A stretch of DNA of 64,000 nucleotides from Henriciella algicola (GCF_003576245.1 NZ_QWGA01000007.1:372001-436000), one strand, 5' to 3'; positions 25,197 through 35,886 are shown, counted from the first letter of the stretch. The notes: generated from the sequence alone by a model not told the origin. Program-made: numbers and translations.

Positions 25197-27212
25197 CGCC
25201 TGACCCCGCTCGCTCACCAGGCCGGGGTCGGTTTCAATCGCATAGCGTGCATCCTTGCGGGCAATCTCGATAAGGTCGGCGTCGGTCTGTAGGTCGGCAA
25301 TCCTGTAATCAACGGCGCCGGACTGGCGTACGCCGAGCACATCGCCGGGGCCGCGCAGCTTGAAGTCCGCCTCGGCAATCGCGAACCCGTCCTCCGTCTC
25401 GCGCAGCGTCTCAAGCCGCTTGTGCGCGAGCTCACCGAGGGGAGGGCGGTAGAGCAGGATGCAATAGGATTTGCGCTCACCGCGTCCCACCCGCCCGCGC
25501 AGCTGATGCAGCTGTGCAAGGCCAAAGCCTTCGGCCCGCTCGATCACCATAACCGTGGCATCGGGCACATCAACGCCAACCTCAATCACCGTCGTCGCGA
25601 CAAGCACTTTCGTATCGCCGCGTCTGAACGCTTCCAGAGCTTCATCCTTCTGGTCGCCGCGCAGCCGGCCATGCACGAGGCCGACCTTCTGCCCGAGCCA
25701 GTCCTCCAGCGCAGCGGCGCGGGCGACGGCTGAGCTGTCATCTTCATCTGCATCGACGCGCGGACAGACCCAGAAGACACGCTCACCCCGGTCAATCGCC
25801 CGTCCGATCGCTTCGACGACGTCCTCGATGCGTGTGTCGGGAATCGCACGCGTCTCGATCGGCTGGCGGCCTGCAGGTTTCTCATCAAGGATCGAAATAT
25901 CGAGGTCGCCATGCACCGCCTGCGCCAGCGTTCTCGGAATAGGTGTCGCACTCATCACCAGCATATGCGGTGCTGACGCCTTCTCGATGAGGCGCATCCG
26001 GTCGGCAACGCCAAAGCGATGCTGTTCATCCACCACGATGAGGCCAAGCTTCCGGAAAGAAACGCTCTCCTGAAACAGAGCCTGCGTCCCGACAGCCACA
26101 TGGATGCTGCCATCGGCAAGACCCATCAGCGTTGATTCGCGCTTTGGACCTTTCTCACGGCCTGTCAGGATCGCGACCTCATGGCCGAGGGGCGCGAGCA
26201 ACCCTGCTACTGTCTCATATTGCTGACGCGCCAGCACTTCGGTGGGCGCCATGAAGGTGGCCTGGTAGCCAGCTGACACCGCTTTCAACGCGGCCATGAC
26301 CGCGACCAGCGTCTTACCCGCGCCGACATCCCCCTGCAGCATCCGCCTCATCGGGTGCGGCCTTGCAACATCATCTGCGATCTCGCGGATCGCCCGCCTC
26401 TGCGCGGATGTCAGCTTGTAGGGCAGACGCGCCGACAGCGCATTCAACGCATCATTCGGCCCCTCAAGCGGCGGCGCAGTCCTGCGGGCGCGGCTTTCGC
26501 GTGCAAAGGCAAAGATGATCTCACGTGCCAGGGCTTCGTCATAGGACAGGCGCCGGCGTGCCAGTTCGAACGCGTCAGGGTCGAAAGCGTCAGGCGTATG
26601 CAGACCGGCCAGCGCCGCCTTGAAACCCGGCCAGTGCTGCGCGGCGACGAGATCACTGCCCAGCCATTCCGGCAAATCGTCCGGAACGAGGTCCAGCGCC
26701 GCGATCATCGCTGAATGCACACGTTTGTTCGTCAGTCCGGCCGTCAGCCGATAGATTGGCTCTACGGGCGGCGGCGGCTCACCCCGCGCCGGGTCCACGA
26801 CATGGTCTGGATGCGACATCTGCCGTTCACGCTGAAACTCACTGACGAGGCCAGACACGATCCGCTCCTTGCCAACCGGGAACTGTCCCTGAAGCCAGCG
26901 CGGGTCAGCACGAAAATAGGTCAGCGTCAGAAAACCGCTGCCATCGAAGAGCTGGATGCGGTGCGGTGCCCGGTCAGAATAGGGTGCCTTGTACGACATG
27001 ACTTCGCCGCGAACCGTTGAGACTTCGCCAGCAACCAATTCTTGAAAGCTGTCGCGCACCCGGCGGTCCAGCCATTTTTCCGGCAGGTGCAGCAGAAGAT
27101 CCCAGACCGTATCGCCGTCTATAAGCCGTTCGAAGACCGGCTTCAGCTTGGGACCAATCCCCGGAAGCTTGTCGACGGGCTGGAACAGGGGAAAGAGTCG
27201 TTCATCACGCAT
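25146..27212 (-). CDS. recG: ATP-dependent DNA helicase RecG
   Basis: RecG remodels stalled replication forks and branch-migrates junctions. At 688 residues it has normal size. The N-terminal wedge/OB domain is followed by superfamily-2 motifs: QGDVGAGKT (Walker A), VDEQHRFG (motif II, DEQH form), [24 protein letters not shown] and QLRGRVGRG. The start lies 111 bases from the divergent sdhE. Its 3' end overlaps the convergent DUF502 gene by 51 bases, so the two transcripts are complementary there. Confidence 0.96.
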   Translation of the reverse strand: MRDERLFPLFQPVDKLPGIGPKLKPVFERLIDGDTVWDLLLHLPEKWLDRRVRDSFQELVAGEVSTVRGEVMSYKAPYSDRAPHRIQLFDGSGFLTLTYFRADPRWLQGQFPVGKERIVSGLVSEFQRERQMSHPDHVVDPARGEPPPPVEPIYRLTAGLTNKRVHSAMIAALDLVPDDLPEWLGSDLVAAQHWPGFKAALAGLHTPDAFDPDAFELARRRLSYDEALAREIIFAFARESRARRTAPPLEGPNDALNALSARLPYKLTSAQRRAIREIADDVARPHPMRRMLQGDVGAGKTLVAVMAALKAVSAGYQATFMAPTEVLARQQYETVAGLLAPLGHEVAILTGREKGPKRESTLMGLADGSIHVAVGTQALFQESVSFRKLGLIVVDEQHRFGVADRMRLIEKASAPHMLVMSATPIPRTLAQAVHGDLDISILDEKPAGRQPIETRAIPDTRIEDVVEAIGRAIDRGERVFWVCPRVDADEDDSSAVARAAALEDWLGQKVGLVHGRLRGDQKDEALEAFRRGDTKVLVATTVIEVGVDVPDATVMVIERAEGFGLAQLHQLRGRVGRGERKSYCILLYRPPLGELAHKRLETLRETEDGFAIAEADFKLRGPGDVLGVRQSGAVDYRIADLQTDADLIEIARKDARYAIETDPGLVSERGQALSILRELLSPIVRQRE

Positions 27213-27323
27213 GGGTCAGCTGACAATATCGAAAGCGTCGCAGGCTTCAATTGAAGAGGTCGGTGGGCAATCGCTCAAGCTTCACCTATGTGACGGTTTC
27301 ACGCTCAAACAGAGGTATCTCTC

Positions 27324-27584
27324 GTGGAAGAACGTAAACGCAAACTCCAGTTCCGCGCGTCGCGCCGCGGCTTCCGGGAAATGGACCTGATCATGGGCCA
27401 GTTCGCCCAGCAAAAGATCGACGCCATGTCCGAGACCGAACTTGATGAGTTCGAACGCCTGCTCGCCACGCCAGACTGGGAAGTCTACGCCTGGATTATT
27501 GGCAACAAACCTGTGCCGCCAAATTATGCAGGGCCTGTGCTGGACCAGTTGCTCGGCTTTAGATACGACGCGCGCGCTCTCTAA
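27324..27584 (+). CDS. sdhE: FAD assembly factor SdhE
   Basis: SdhE promotes covalent flavinylation of succinate dehydrogenase. The product is 86 residues and shows the conserved N-terminal RRGFREMDLIMGQFA (RGxxE signature) and the DWEVYAWI segment. The start is GTG. It lies between the divergent recG and mfd, a common alphaproteobacterial arrangement; sdh genes are not in the window. Confidence 0.9.
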   Translation: MEERKRKLQFRASRRGFREMDLIMGQFAQQKIDAMSETELDEFERLLATPDWEVYAWIIGNKPVPPNYAGPVLDQLLGFRYDARAL

Positions 27585-27641
27585 AAACACGGCGAACGCG
27601 CTGAAGGCGCGCTCCTGTCTGTCCCGCCAGGTGATCGACCA

Positions 27642-30600
27642 ATGCCCAGCCCTTCGCGCCTCACCAGCCTGTCTGCGCCGACGAACGTCTCAGGCGCGCC
27701 CTTCGGGCTGGACATCAAAGCCTTTCAGGACACCCTTCTGAACAAGGGCGGCATCGCGCTCTATGTCGCGCGGGACGACAAGACTGCGGCGACTGCCCTT
27801 AAGCTCGCCGAATTCTTCCACCCGACGATGGACCGCGTCCTTCTGCCAGGCTGGGACATGCTTCCTTATGACCGGGTCAGCCCGAGCGCCGCTGTGGCAT
27901 CCCAGCGCTGCGCCGCGCTCGCGCGCATTGCGCAGCAACGCGAAGGCAGCAAGCCGCTTCTGGTCATCACGACGGGCTCATCCCTGATCCAGCGCCTGCC
28001 ACCGCGCGAAACAATGCGCGCGGCCAGCTTTTCCATGAGTGTCGGCGAAGAGCTCGCAGAGGACGCGCTCACTGACTACCTGTCCGTCAACGGCTACATC
28101 CGCTCCTCTACGGTGAGTGAGCGGGGCGAGTACGCCATTCGCGGCGGCATCATCGATATCTATCCGCCGACCAGCGATGAACCGATCCGGCTCGACCTGT
28201 TCGGTGATACGCTGGACCAGCTGAAAGCCTTCAATCCGGAAACCCAGATTTCGACGCGCGAGCTGCCATCAATCACGCTTGCACCCGTCTCGGAGATTCT
28301 CTTCTCCAGCGACACGCTCAGCCTGTTTCGTGAGAAATATCTCGATGCCTTCGGCGCGCCAGGCGGCGACACGATGTATGAGGCCGCGCGGGCCCAGATC
28401 AGGCGGCAGGGTCTCGAAAACTGGCTCCCGCTCTTCCACGACCATCTCGACAGCCTGTTCGATTATATCGGCAACGACGCCCTGATCGGCTTTGGCTATC
28501 TGGCGGGCGAGGCCTCAAGTGAGCGCCGCTCACAGGCCGAGGACTATCACGCCGCCCGGCTCGAAGCGGCCACCGAGGACCGCCCATCGCGCGTCCTTCC
28601 GCCAGACGCACTCTATCTGAGCAATCGAGAGCTCGACGAAGAGCTTTCCGCACGTGGCATCGCCCGCTTCTCTGCCGCAGGCGCCGAAACTGGCATCGAC
28701 CTCGGCGGTAAGCACGGCCGCGACTTCGCACCGGAACGCGCACAGCCAGAGACGAACGTCTTCAAATCGGCCGCCGCCCATGCGCGGGCGCTGCGCGAGA
28801 AAGGCCTGACCGTTATCTTCGGGGCGTGGACGTCCGGCTCTGCCGATCGGCTCGTCAATGTCATGGACGATCACGGGCTCGGCGCACTGCCGCGAGTCTA
28901 TTCGATGGAAGCGGCGGTCACGGCTGGCCTCAGCATCTGCGAACTGCCGCTGGAGCAGGGGATCGAGACCGATTCCCTCGCCATCATCTCAGAGCCCGAC
29001 GTGCTCGGTGACCGGCTCGCAGCCCCTCGTCGCAAACGCAAGGCCGCGAACTTCATTTCCGAAGCCGCATCCCTCAATACAGGCGACCTCGTCGTGCACG
29101 TCGATCATGGTGTCGGTCGCTATGCCGGCCTCAAGACGCTGGAACTGACCGGCGCGCCGCATGACTGTCTGGAGCTCGAATATTCCGGCGGCGACAAGAT
29201 CTACCTGCCGGTCGAGAACGTCGACCTCATCAGTCGCTATGGCAGCGATGACGCCGAAAGCGCCGTTGATAAACTCGGCGGCGTCGGCTGGCAGACCCGC
29301 AAGGCGAAAGCCAAGAAGCGCATCCTCGAAATGGCAGCAGAGCTGCTGGAGATCGCCGCCGCGCGCGAACTCAAGAAGGCCGAACCAACGACGACAGGGC
29401 AGGGGCTCTATGAAGAGTTCGCCGCCCGCTTCCCTTACGAAGAGACAGACGACCAGCTCAACGCCATCGAGGACACACTCGAAGACCTCGCCAGCGGCAA
29501 GCCGATGGACCGCCTGGTCTGCGGCGATGTCGGCTTCGGCAAGACGGAAGTTGCCCTTCGCGCCGCCTTCGTGGCCGCAATGAGCGGTATGCAGGTCGCC
29601 GTCATCGCCCCGACCACGCTGCTCGCGCGCCAGCACTTCAAATCCTTCGCCGAACGCTTCGCCAACTGGCCGGTCAAAGTCCGCCACCTGTCGCGCATGG
29701 TGACACAGAAGGAAGCGAACGACGCCCGCGACGGCCTAACCAGCGGCGATGTCGATATCGTCGTCGGTACCCACGCACTCCTGTCAAAGTCGATCGAGTT
29801 CAAGCGCCTCGGCCTGCTCATCGTCGACGAGGAGCAACGCTTTGGCGTGAAGCACAAGGAACGCCTGAAAGAGCTGAAATCGGACGTCCACGTCCTGACG
29901 CTGTCGGCAACGCCGATTCCGCGCACCCTGCAGATGGCGCTCACCGGCATTCGCGACCTTTCCATCATCGCGACCCCGCCCGTCGACCGCCTGTCAGTGC
30001 GGACCTATGTCGCCGAGTTCGATACTGTCACGATCCGGGAGGCGCTGCTGCGCGAGAAGTATCGCGGCGGTCAGGCCTTCTTCGTCGCCCCACGCATCTC
30101 TGACCTCGATTTCCTCGAAACCTTCATGCGCGACAACGTGCCTGAGGTGAGCTTCATCGTCGCCCACGGGCAGATGCCACCGACAGAGCTCGAAGACATA
30201 ATGACCGCCTTTTATGAGGGCGAGTATGACGTGCTCCTCTCGACCACAATCGTGGAAAGCGGGCTCGACATTCCGCGCGCCAACACGCTTGTCATCTATC
30301 GCTCCGACATGTTCGGCCTGGCGCAGCTCTACCAGCTTCGTGGACGCGTCGGTCGCTCCAAGCTTCGTGCCTATGCCTACCTCACCACGCCGCGTGAGCA
30401 TGTGATGACGCCGGGCGCTGAGCGCCGCCTTCGCATCCTGCAATCGCTCGACAGCCTTGGCGCAGGCTTCCAGCTTGCGAGCCACGACCTCGACATGCGC
30501 GGCTCCGGCAACCTCCTCGGCGACCAGCAGTCCGGCCACGTCAAGGAAGTCGGCGTCGAGCTTTACCAGTCCATGCTGGAAGACGCGGTCAACGCCCTCA

Positions 30601-31088
30601 AATCCGGCAGCGACCTCGAAGAAGAAGTCGCAGATGACTGGTCGCCGCAGATCAATCTCGGCGTCGCGGTTCTCATCCCGGAAGACTATGTCGAGGACCT
30701 TGGCGTCCGCCTCGGCCTCTACCGCCGCTTGGCTGAGATCGACACCGATGAAGGCCGCGAGCGTTTCGCCGCCGAGCTTATCGACCGGTTCGGCCCACTC
30801 CCCGAAGAGACCAAACAGCTTCTCGACATCACCGCCATCAAGGCAGCCTGTAAGAAGCTTGGCATCGGCAAACTCGATTCCGGCCCGAAAGGCATCGTCA
30901 TGGCCTTCCGCGAAGACACGCCCGTGGAGCCGCGCGAGCTGATGACCATCGTCCAGTCGCGCCCGAATTCCATGAAGCTTCGCCCGGATGGCAAGCTGGT
31001 CGTCACCCGCGCGCCGGACGAGAAGGAAAAGCGCATCCAGCTCATCCGCAATCTGCTTCGTGAACTCAGCGCCCTGACACCCGCCTGA
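27642..31088 (+). CDS. mfd: Transcription-repair coupling factor Mfd
   Basis: Mfd removes RNA polymerase stalled at DNA lesions and recruits UvrA. At 1148 residues it is full length. In order: the UvrB-like N-terminal part ([40 protein letters not shown]), the polymerase-interacting domain ([19 protein letters not shown]), then the RecG-like motor ([64 protein letters not shown]) and the C-terminal regulatory domain. ATG at 27642, 57 bases after sdhE. Confidence 0.97.
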   Translation: MPSPSRLTSLSAPTNVSGAPFGLDIKAFQDTLLNKGGIALYVARDDKTAATALKLAEFFHPTMDRVLLPGWDMLPYDRVSPSAAVASQRCAALARIAQQREGSKPLLVITTGSSLIQRLPPRETMRAASFSMSVGEELAEDALTDYLSVNGYIRSSTVSERGEYAIRGGIIDIYPPTSDEPIRLDLFGDTLDQLKAFNPETQISTRELPSITLAPVSEILFSSDTLSLFREKYLDAFGAPGGDTMYEAARAQIRRQGLENWLPLFHDHLDSLFDYIGNDALIGFGYLAGEASSERRSQAEDYHAARLEAATEDRPSRVLPPDALYLSNRELDEELSARGIARFSAAGAETGIDLGGKHGRDFAPERAQPETNVFKSAAAHARALREKGLTVIFGAWTSGSADRLVNVMDDHGLGALPRVYSMEAAVTAGLSICELPLEQGIETDSLAIISEPDVLGDRLAAPRRKRKAANFISEAASLNTGDLVVHVDHGVGRYAGLKTLELTGAPHDCLELEYSGGDKIYLPVENVDLISRYGSDDAESAVDKLGGVGWQTRKAKAKKRILEMAAELLEIAAARELKKAEPTTTGQGLYEEFAARFPYEETDDQLNAIEDTLEDLASGKPMDRLVCGDVGFGKTEVALRAAFVAAMSGMQVAVIAPTTLLARQHFKSFAERFANWPVKVRHLSRMVTQKEANDARDGLTSGDVDIVVGTHALLSKSIEFKRLGLLIVDEEQRFGVKHKERLKELKSDVHVLTLSATPIPRTLQMALTGIRDLSIIATPPVDRLSVRTYVAEFDTVTIREALLREKYRGGQAFFVAPRISDLDFLETFMRDNVPEVSFIVAHGQMPPTELEDIMTAFYEGEYDVLLSTTIVESGLDIPRANTLVIYRSDMFGLAQLYQLRGRVGRSKLRAYAYLTTPREHVMTPGAERRLRILQSLDSLGAGFQLASHDLDMRGSGNLLGDQQSGHVKEVGVELYQSMLEDAVNALKSGSDLEEEVADDWSPQINLGVAVLIPEDYVEDLGVRLGLYRRLAEIDTDEGRERFAAELIDRFGPLPEETKQLLDITAIKAACKKLGIGKLDSGPKGIVMAFREDTPVEPRELMTIVQSRPNSMKLRPDGKLVVTRAPDEKEKRIQLIRNLLRELSALTPA

Positions 31089-31200
31089 CCGCCCCTTCGC
31101 CGCTGCAGACCAGCGACCGGTGCGACGCGACGGCAAGTCTTGGCAGCCAGACCCGCTCTTATATGGTCTCGCCATTGCGAAATCAGGGAGGAGCGAGGCG

Positions 31201-32298
31201 ATGGCCAGCGGACCACTTACAGGCATCAGGATTGTTGAATTTCAGGGCATTGGGCCGGGGCCGTTCTGCGGCATGCTCCTGTCAGACCTTGGCGCAGACG
31301 TCGTGCGCATCGACAGGGCAGGCAAGGGCGGGCGCGCTGCCACGCCAGCCAATGTCGAATCACGTGGTCGCCGCTCCATCGCGCTCGACCTCAAGAACCC
31401 GGACGATGTCGAAACCGCGCTCAAGCTGATCGAAAAGGCTGATGGCCTGATCGAAGGCTTCCGCCCGGGCGTCATGGAACGCCTTGGCCTTGGCCCGGAT
31501 GTCGTCCTCGCGCGCAACCCGAAGCTTGCCTATGGCCGGATGACCGGCTGGGGTCAGTTCGGCCCGCTGTCACAGGCTGCCGGCCACGACCTCAACTATA
31601 TCGCGCTCACCGGCGCACTCGGCGCCATGGGCCGCAAGGGTGAGCGTCCATACCCGCCGCTCAACCTCATTGGCGACTATGGCGGCGGCGCGCTCTATCT
31701 CGCCTTCGGTCTTCTGGCGGCAATCCTCAACGCCCGCGGCGGCGGTGAGGGGCAGGTGATCGACGTTGCCATGACAGACGGCGCGGCATCCCTGACCTCC
31801 ATGTTCTTCGGCATGCGCGCCATGGGTGTCTGGAGCGATGAGCGTGAGGACAACATGCTCGATGGCGGTGCGCACTTCTACGACACCTATGAGACCAAGG
31901 ATGGCGGCTATGTCGCCATCGGGTCGATCGAGCCGCAATTCTATGCGCTCCTGCTGGAGAAAGCCGGCCTCACCGACCCAGACTTCCAGCGCCAGATGGA
32001 CCGGTCCAAATGGCCAGAGCTCAAAGCCAAGATCATCGACGTCTTCAAGACCAAGACCCGTGATGAGTGGTGCGAGATCATGGAAGGCACCGATGTCTGC
32101 TTCGCCCCGGTCCTCTCCATGACCGAAGCGCCAGAGCATCCGCACAACAAGGAACGCCAGACCTTCGTCAACTATGAAGGCGTGACCCAGCCGGCCCCAG
32201 CGCCGCGCTTCTCCAAGACGCCAGGCGAAATCCAGCGGCCTCCCGCCAGCCCGGGTGCCCACACAGACGAGATTCTGAGTGACTGGAAGATCGGCTGA
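31201..32298 (+). CDS. CaiB/BaiF CoA-transferase family protein (alpha-methylacyl-CoA racemase type)
   Basis: About 365 residues, one class III CoA-transferase unit. The residues used by alpha-methylacyl-CoA racemases are in place: [12 protein letters not shown] (histidine) and [15 protein letters not shown] (aspartate), with [11 protein letters not shown] before them. It probably epimerises 2-methylacyl-CoA during branched-chain or isoprenoid fatty-acid breakdown. ATG at 31201 has a GGGAGGAG site; the frame extends to 31120 without family similarity. It follows mfd by about 110 bases and could be transcribed separately. Confidence 0.88.
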   Translation: MASGPLTGIRIVEFQGIGPGPFCGMLLSDLGADVVRIDRAGKGGRAATPANVESRGRRSIALDLKNPDDVETALKLIEKADGLIEGFRPGVMERLGLGPDVVLARNPKLAYGRMTGWGQFGPLSQAAGHDLNYIALTGALGAMGRKGERPYPPLNLIGDYGGGALYLAFGLLAAILNARGGGEGQVIDVAMTDGAASLTSMFFGMRAMGVWSDEREDNMLDGGAHFYDTYETKDGGYVAIGSIEPQFYALLLEKAGLTDPDFQRQMDRSKWPELKAKIIDVFKTKTRDEWCEIMEGTDVCFAPVLSMTEAPEHPHNKERQTFVNYEGVTQPAPAPRFSKTPGEIQRPPASPGAHTDEILSDWKIG

Positions 32299-32313
32299 TC
32301 ACTGAAAGCGGCA

Positions 32314-32472
32314 GCTGAACGCCGCACAACAAACCGTGCGTGAAGGTGTTCAGCCAGGCTTTGCTATCCATAGGTCGTCGGCCGCAGAGATGGGAGAAAC
32401 AATCTCCTGACGCTTTGCCCGCCGGCGTCCTTCTTGCTTGAACTGGGCTGCCACTCGGCAGCCCTTTTTTTT
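32314..32472 (+). ncRNA. Structured intergenic region ending in a strong terminator; candidate small RNA or 3' UTR
   Basis: The 327-base gap after the racemase gene holds four stem-loops in a row: GCTGAAC / GTTCAGC (32314-32354, with an inner CGCAC/GTGCG); GGTCGTCGGC / GCCGGCGTCC (32373-32430, 9 of 10 pairs), which encloses GGGAGA/TCTCC; and the terminator GGGCTGCC / GGCAGCCC followed by T8 (32445-32472). I cannot match it to a known RNA family. No clear promoter is seen upstream, so it may be the racemase 3' UTR. The rest, 32473-32625, is AT-rich and probably carries the XRE gene promoter. Confidence 0.4.
32445..32472 (+). terminator. Rho-independent terminator
   Basis: An 8-bp perfect stem GGGCTGCC / GGCAGCCC, a four-base loop, then eight T residues. 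Strong on the plus strand only. It ends the transcript that includes the structured region before it. Confidence 0.9.
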
Positions 32473-32625
32473 GCAATTCTATATTATTGAAAACTTTCTC
32501 TAAACTCTCAGCTATATTTGTGTTTCATATTTTTTATGAACGTCCCGATTGATGTAACGGATAAAGCTAGGCGATAACCTATATCAATAACTGCCAGCTA
32601 GAGTTGCAATTCACGAGGGGTTCCG

Positions 32626-33000
32626 ATGAGCACAGTTTTGACCGCTTCGCCGCGCAAGGTGAGTGATGCCGATCGCGGTATTGGGCAACTCGTACGTCAG
32701 GCGCGTCGCCGCGTCGGCATGACGCTAGACGATCTCGCCAAGCAGCTTGGCCTGTCATATCAACAGGTTCACAAGTATGAGAACGGCACCAACCGTATCA
32801 GCGCTGGCACACTCGCAGCGATTGCCAACCTGCTCGCAGTGCCGATCGACCATCTGTTCCCGGACGAGGTCCTGCTTGGAAATGCTGATGGCGGCGACAG
32901 TGAAATCGACCGGATGCGCGCTGAGGTCAGCCGCGTCACACGAACGATTGATGACCCCAAAAAGCTTGAGGCGATTATCACAATTCTCAAGACGTTCTGA
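32626..33000 (+). CDS. XRE-family HTH regulator
   Basis: A 124-residue protein with one Cro/CI-type helix-turn-helix at about residues 20-75 (GQLVRQARRRVGMTLDDLAKQLGLSYQQVHKYENGTNRISAGTLAAIANLL). A short helical C-terminal tail follows. Such small regulators are common in alphaproteobacterial chromosomes. ATG has GAGGGG upstream. It is preceded by about 150 bases of AT-rich DNA, unlike its surroundings. It converges with the LysR gene, 11 bases apart. The target is unknown. Confidence 0.88.
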   Translation: MSTVLTASPRKVSDADRGIGQLVRQARRRVGMTLDDLAKQLGLSYQQVHKYENGTNRISAGTLAAIANLLAVPIDHLFPDEVLLGNADGGDSEIDRMRAEVSRVTRTIDDPKKLEAIITILKTF

Positions 33001-33011
33001 AGTATAGAGAC

Positions 33012-33965
33012 CTATCGGTCTCGCCTTGCATACTTGTCGAACTGGTTGGGATGCACAAACGTGTCCTGAAACCAGGGCGATTTCTCATTTGAGAACTGTT
33101 TTCGCGTCCAGTCGATGAACTGGCGTCCATGCGACAGGCGCTGCATGCGCGGCGTATAAGTCAGCCAGAACTGGATCGGTGCGACCTCCTGAAGGTCCAG
33201 CGCTACCAGTCGCGGGTCGAGTTCGACGACATATGAGGGCATCACCGCGATTCCCCCGCCAGCTGCGCATATCTCGCGCAGGACCGTGCCCGAATTCGTC
33301 TGTAGCTTGAACCGAATCGCCTTCTTCAGGTCCACCGCCCGGCTGGACCAGTTTTCGATCTGGTAGGAGTAGGCGTCGTGGATCAGCACGTCATGCCCCT
33401 GCAGGTCATAAAGACTGGCCGGTGCCGTGCGACCGTCAAGGTAATCCATCGTCGCAAAGAACATATAGTGCAGCACACCAAGCCGGATGGAGAGGATATC
33501 TCTCTGACGCGGCTCGCTGAATGTTATGCTGAGATCGGCGTCACCGGCGGCGAGATCTGCATCGCGATCGGCAATCTGGAAATCGAGGTCGACGCCCGGC
33601 CGTTCGTCCTGAAATTGCGGGATAAGACGCGCAAGCCAGTGCGAGGCAACGCCGTCCTGCCCTGAAAACCGAAGGCTGCCGGTTCCTTCGAGATCGAGGT
33701 CACTCACCGTATTGATGATATCATTGGCGCTATCGCTCATGGCGCGTGTGCGCCTCTGAACCTCTCGTCCCGCCTCGGTCAGCTCCACGCCCTTCGTCGT
33801 GCGGTTGAACAGCCCGCAGCCGAGCATTTTCTCGAGCTCGTCGATTTTCCGGCTGACGGTAGGGGTCGATTCGCCGAGACGTTTGCCTGCTGCAGTCAGG
33901 CTTTTCAGCTCAGCGACAACTCCAAAAACGCGCAGCTTGTCCCAATCGAGGGATGTCTTCTTCAT
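33012..33965 (-). CDS. LysR-family transcriptional regulator
   Basis: A 317-residue LysR protein. The winged HTH occupies about residues 8-66 (WDKLRVFGVVAELKSLTAAGKRLGESTPTVSRKIDELEKMLGCGLFNRTTKGVELTEAG), and an effector-binding domain follows. It diverges from the two-gene unit at 34088-35307 across 122 bases, the classical layout for LysR control of a neighbouring operon. The inducer is unknown. The short linker and the EGTGSLRFSGQDGVASHWL segment resemble the group of LysR proteins that read FSxQDGV. Confidence 0.9.
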   Translation of the reverse strand: MKKTSLDWDKLRVFGVVAELKSLTAAGKRLGESTPTVSRKIDELEKMLGCGLFNRTTKGVELTEAGREVQRRTRAMSDSANDIINTVSDLDLEGTGSLRFSGQDGVASHWLARLIPQFQDERPGVDLDFQIADRDADLAAGDADLSITFSEPRQRDILSIRLGVLHYMFFATMDYLDGRTAPASLYDLQGHDVLIHDAYSYQIENWSSRAVDLKKAIRFKLQTNSGTVLREICAAGGGIAVMPSYVVELDPRLVALDLQEVAPIQFWLTYTPRMQRLSHGRQFIDWTRKQFSNEKSPWFQDTFVHPNQFDKYARRDR

Positions 33966-34046
33966 TCAAATGCCTTCCGGACCAAGGGCGACGCCCATGC
34001 CCTGACCCCGAATTGGAAAAAAGTAAATTGCACAACTTGACAACCC

Positions 34047-34075
34047 TTGCGCGAAAAACGAAGAATCTCGCGTAA
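34047..34075. promoter_or_regulatory. Imperfect inverted repeat, candidate LysR operator
   Basis: TTGCGCGA, 13 bases, then TCGCGTAA (seven of eight positions match the inverse). It sits in the intergenic region between the LysR gene and the divergent unit, about 13 bases before the ATG at 34088. The position close to the start would suit a repressor or an activator at -35 of a promoter read leftward. Purely positional inference. Confidence 0.3.
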
Positions 34076-34087
34076 AGGGAGTTTTTT

Positions 34088-34666
34088 ATGACCATTCACC
34101 GCACAGTTGTATCACAAGCCGCCCGACCTTACTGCAATTCCTCACCCGATCTGGTGGCACACATCATGGGAAAGTACGCGCTACGGCGTGCAAGACCAAC
34201 CGAAGTCGTTGAGACCCTGAAGCTTGGCGAAACGCTGGTCGGCGGCGCATTGGCCCGCCCGGAAGTCGTCGCCACCGTCGATGCGATCACGCAGATGACG
34301 ATCTGGAACACCGGCGATCCGATCGCTGGTATCTTTCTGGTGGTGCCCGTCACAGAAGAGGGCAGGGCGGCTGTCGAGAATGGCAGTTTCAACCCGGCAG
34401 ACCCGGCCATCCGCCACATTGCACCGGCCAATACGCCAATCTTCGGCGTCTATTGCGGCATCTATGCTGGGGCCACGCGCGAGGCGCGAAAATCGGTCCT
34501 CATGGCCGCAGGTGATTTGCGGCTCAATGCCTTCGCCCCCGTACCAACCTATGCCCGCGGCGCCACCGAAGATGGGGCCCGATCGATGCTGACACTCGGC
34601 TATCGGCCGCTGCAGGGCGGCCTGAAAGACCTTTTCGTTTCTGATCCCGTGAGCGCCGACCAATGA
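34088..34666 (+). CDS. Uncharacterised protein in a LysR-flanked unit
   Basis: A 192-residue soluble protein I do not recognise. It has no signal peptide. Notable stretches are LKLGETLVGGALARPEVVATVDAITQMTIWNTGDPIAGIFLVVPVTEEG and, near the C-terminus, RSMLTLGYRPL. The overall pattern (beta-rich centre, glycine turn near GVYCGIYAGATREARKSVL) faintly recalls acyltransferase folds. GGGAG lies six bases before the ATG. Its stop overlaps the next gene's start as ATGA, so it is coupled to the GNAT gene. Confidence 0.75.
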   Translation: MTIHRTVVSQAARPYCNSSPDLVAHIMGKYALRRARPTEVVETLKLGETLVGGALARPEVVATVDAITQMTIWNTGDPIAGIFLVVPVTEEGRAAVENGSFNPADPAIRHIAPANTPIFGVYCGIYAGATREARKSVLMAAGDLRLNAFAPVPTYARGATEDGARSMLTLGYRPLQGGLKDLFVSDPVSADQ

Positions 34667-35307
34667 CGACGCCCCTCGCTTATCCGGCGACAGGCTGCAA
34701 GGCCCTGCGCCGTCCGCCCACACCTGACAGTTTTCGCGCCCTGCGTGTGCGCCCGGTCCAGTCGCTCGACGACCTCCAGCGCGTTTTCGCGATCCGCGCC
34801 GCCGTCTTCATGGCTGAACAGCGCTGCCCCTATGATGAGGAGTATGACGGCAATGACCTTGCCGCACTCCACCTCATCGCCTTCATCGGCCGCGAACCCG
34901 TTGGCACACTGCGCCTCAGATGGTTTGCTGACTTCGGCAAGATCGAGCGCGTCTGCATCCTGCCCTCCATGCGGGGAAGGCACATTGAACGCATCCTGCT
35001 GGCCCACGCGATCGAAATTGCCGCCCGCAAGGGTTACCGCCTGATGATCGGCCAGATCCAGGCACGTCTCTGGCCTCTCTGGTCGCGCGTTCTCCATTGC
35101 GAATTGCAGGAAGGACGCGAGAGCTTCAGCTTTTCGGACTTCGACTATCTCGAGATTGACATCCCGGTCCCACGCCACCCAACCCCGCTCACCGCCGGAA
35201 GCGACCCGTTCATTCTCATCCGCCCGGAAGGAGACTGGGACCAGCGCGGCATCCTCGAAGAATCCGCAGAACGCTCGACCGGTGAGGATCGAGAGGAGGC
35301 GGCCTGA
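34663..35307 (+). CDS. GNAT-family acyltransferase
   Basis: A 214-residue GNAT protein. The core is about residues 25-165: RVFAIRAAVFMAEQRCPYDEEYDGND, then LIAFIGREPVGTLRLRWF, and the acyl-CoA binding area VCILPSMRGRHIERILLAHAIEIAARKGYRL (a slightly altered Q/RxxGxG/A loop reading MRGRHI). The C-terminal tail is polar. It is cotranscribed with the preceding unknown protein (4-nt overlap) and possibly under LysR control. The substrate is unknown. Confidence 0.83.
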   Translation: MTTPLAYPATGCKALRRPPTPDSFRALRVRPVQSLDDLQRVFAIRAAVFMAEQRCPYDEEYDGNDLAALHLIAFIGREPVGTLRLRWFADFGKIERVCILPSMRGRHIERILLAHAIEIAARKGYRLMIGQIQARLWPLWSRVLHCELQEGRESFSFSDFDYLEIDIPVPRHPTPLTAGSDPFILIRPEGDWDQRGILEESAERSTGEDREEAA

Positions 35308-35411
35308 TCCCAAGCCGCCTGCACTCCCCGAACACCGTCACTGCACCGTCAGAAACACCCTGCCTGCACCAGAGATTCCGACAGCTGAGGGGCACAGGGT
35401 AGATTAGTCCC

Positions 35412-35795
35412 ATGATCGCCCGTGACTGGATCCTCGACGTTTTGGCAGAGCTGGAGCTCTGGTACTGGCCCGTCTTCCTCTGGGAGCTGTACTGGCTCAA
35501 CCGTTACCTCATAGCGAGACGCGCAGAACACCGCTCTGGCCTTGTTGGCTACTCGGTCTGCAAGAAAGGCCGCATCTATATCACGCTACAAGCCTTCGCG
35601 GACAAACCAGCCCCGAATGACTGGACAGCGGTCGCGTCGCGCGAGCCTTGGAAACGGCTGCCTCTTAATACCTCTGAGTTCTGGCAGGACCTGAATGGCG
35701 CTAAAATTCAAAGACCCGCCCGTCTGACAGCACGCAGATTAGCTGAAGTTTTAAGCACCACCGCGCATTCACCCCTTCAAATCATCCCACCCTAG
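35412..35795 (+). CDS. Hypothetical protein
   Basis: A 127-residue protein. The N-terminal third is hydrophobic and rich in Trp and Tyr (LELWYWPVFLWELYWLNRYL); the rest is basic and soluble. It may associate peripherally with the membrane through the aromatic segment. No ribosome site stands out before the ATG. It sits next to a cluster of palindromic repeats, which suggests a less conserved stretch. I do not recognise a family. Confidence 0.6.
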   Translation: MIARDWILDVLAELELWYWPVFLWELYWLNRYLIARRAEHRSGLVGYSVCKKGRIYITLQAFADKPAPNDWTAVASREPWKRLPLNTSEFWQDLNGAKIQRPARLTARRLAEVLSTTAHSPLQIIPP

Positions 35796-35886
35796 CCACA
35801 ACCATCAACCCAAGCTCCGCATGGTTAGCGAAGTCGAACCACGCGGCCACGATCAGCCCCACCAACCCAAAAACCCACCTCCCGAA

